From: Blautia sp. BIOML-A1
GTDB taxonomy: Bacteria; Bacillota; Clostridia; Lachnospirales; Lachnospiraceae
Direction: 5' to 3'
Length of the DNA stretch: 64,000 nt
Assembly: GCF_009883055.1 (NCBI RefSeq)
Contig: NZ_WWVR01000001.1
Span: 124,001 to 188,000, forward strand
In this document: one piece after another, positions 63,801 through 64,000 of the stretch
Layout: each line of letters starts with the position of its first letter
How positions within the stretch are numbered: the stretch's first letter is position 1
Position numbers and translations under genes: made by a program
Notes under the pieces: generated by a model
What the model was told of the DNA's origin: nothing
What the model saw: the letters and a program-made list of their open reading frames with translations, nothing else
The model's database searches: none

Positions 63801-63868
63801 GGTTGTACGCGCTGAGGCGTGTATGAACTGCAGAATCAAGCCTATATTACGGAAAAGGAGGATTTCCA

Positions 63869-63982
63869 GTGAAAGTAAGATCATCTGTAAAGCCGATCTG
63901 CGAAAAATGCAAGATCATCAAAAGAAAAGGATCTATCAGAGTAATCTGTGAAAATCCAAAACACAAACAGCGTCAGGGTTGA
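63869..63982 (+). CDS. rpmJ: 50S ribosomal protein L36
   Basis: A 37-residue zinc-binding L36. It starts at GTG 63869 behind AAAGGAGG, reads [20 protein letters not shown], and has the zinc ligands Cys11, Cys14, Cys27 and His32. It is the first gene of the alpha operon (usually rpsM, rpsK, rpsD, rpoA, rplQ follow), which continues past the window. Confidence 0.97.
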   Translation: MKVRSSVKPICEKCKIIKRKGSIRVICENPKHKQRQG

Positions 63983-64000
63983 TTGAATCCCGAGTTTGTG

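Noticed and set aside
1..64000. Transposase, integrase, phage or toxin-antitoxin genes
   Set aside because: None found by motif among the open frames; the mobile signals are limited to short non-coding repeats.
1..64000. tRNA or rRNA genes
   Set aside because: No cloverleaf with GTTCGA-type T-arm or rRNA segments noticed in the intergenic regions; a tRNAscan or Infernal run would be decisive.

Overview
The window is a stretch of chromosome from a spore-forming Gram-positive anaerobe of the Firmicutes, most likely Lachnospiraceae (Blautia or a close relative). This rests on mid-40s GC, strong AGGAGG-type ribosome binding sites, a sporulation set (spoIIAA-spoIIAB-sigF, five spoVA genes, an alpha/beta SASP gene), AddAB instead of RecBCD, and Firmicutes gene blocks (murB-rapZ-whiA-crh; the S10-spc ribosomal cluster). 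The genus is inference. I see no rRNA, tRNA, CRISPR array, phage or transposase gene.

Layout. 1-16.4 kb: a HelD-type helicase, a lipoprotein, a methyltransferase, Hsp33, glutamine-dependent NAD synthetase, a small anchored protein on the minus strand, addB-addA, and a convergent RsmF-like rRNA methyltransferase. 16.5-24 kb: an envelope locus (PadR regulator, HAAS/DUF1700, DUF4097, PspC), a SASP gene with a sigma-G-like promoter, and an ABC ATPase with a very large coiled-coil FtsX permease. 24-33.5 kb: valS, an LtaS-like sulfatase, folC, a 50-residue ORF, a zinc-ribbon/TPR membrane protein and the sigma-F operon. 33.5-43 kb: queT with a structured leader, the spoVA cluster (minus strand, order AB-AC-AD-AE-AA), tcdA, murB-rapZ-whiA-crh and a signal-peptidase-like membrane protein. 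43-56.3 kb: the S10-spc ribosomal cluster from rpsJ to secY, then adk, map and infA. 56.3-63.8 kb: seven accessory genes (an exported protein, a DUF4428 protein, a zinc-ribbon membrane protein, a TPM-domain protein, a 7TM kinase-like sensor, a histidine kinase and a NarL-type regulator) between infA and rpmJ, genes that are usually adjacent. rpmJ begins at 63869 and the rest of its operon lies past the window.

The most unusual content is between the genes. (1) A family of about 143-bp MITE-like elements has imperfect terminal inverted repeats and, at three copies, exact 8-bp target duplications. It includes internally deleted derivatives and a conserved hairpin with a compensatory base-pair swap. 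Copies lie beside the DUF4097, SASP, spoIIAA, tcdA and adk genes. (2) A second hairpin repeat family occurs as two forward units before rpsH and two reverse units after it, inside the spc operon. (3) Structured leaders precede rpsJ and queT. (4) valS has a promoter-terminator-tandem-repeat leader and no T-box. (5) The accessory block splits infA from rpmJ and starts at a GC-rich inverted-repeat cluster.

Start codons were moved downstream of the longest ORF wherever a better ribosome binding site or family N-terminus supports it (addB, addA, rsmF, folC, spoIIAA, spoIIAB, spoVAB, spoVAC, tcdA, murB, whiA, rplV, rpmC, rplO, adk and several accessory genes).
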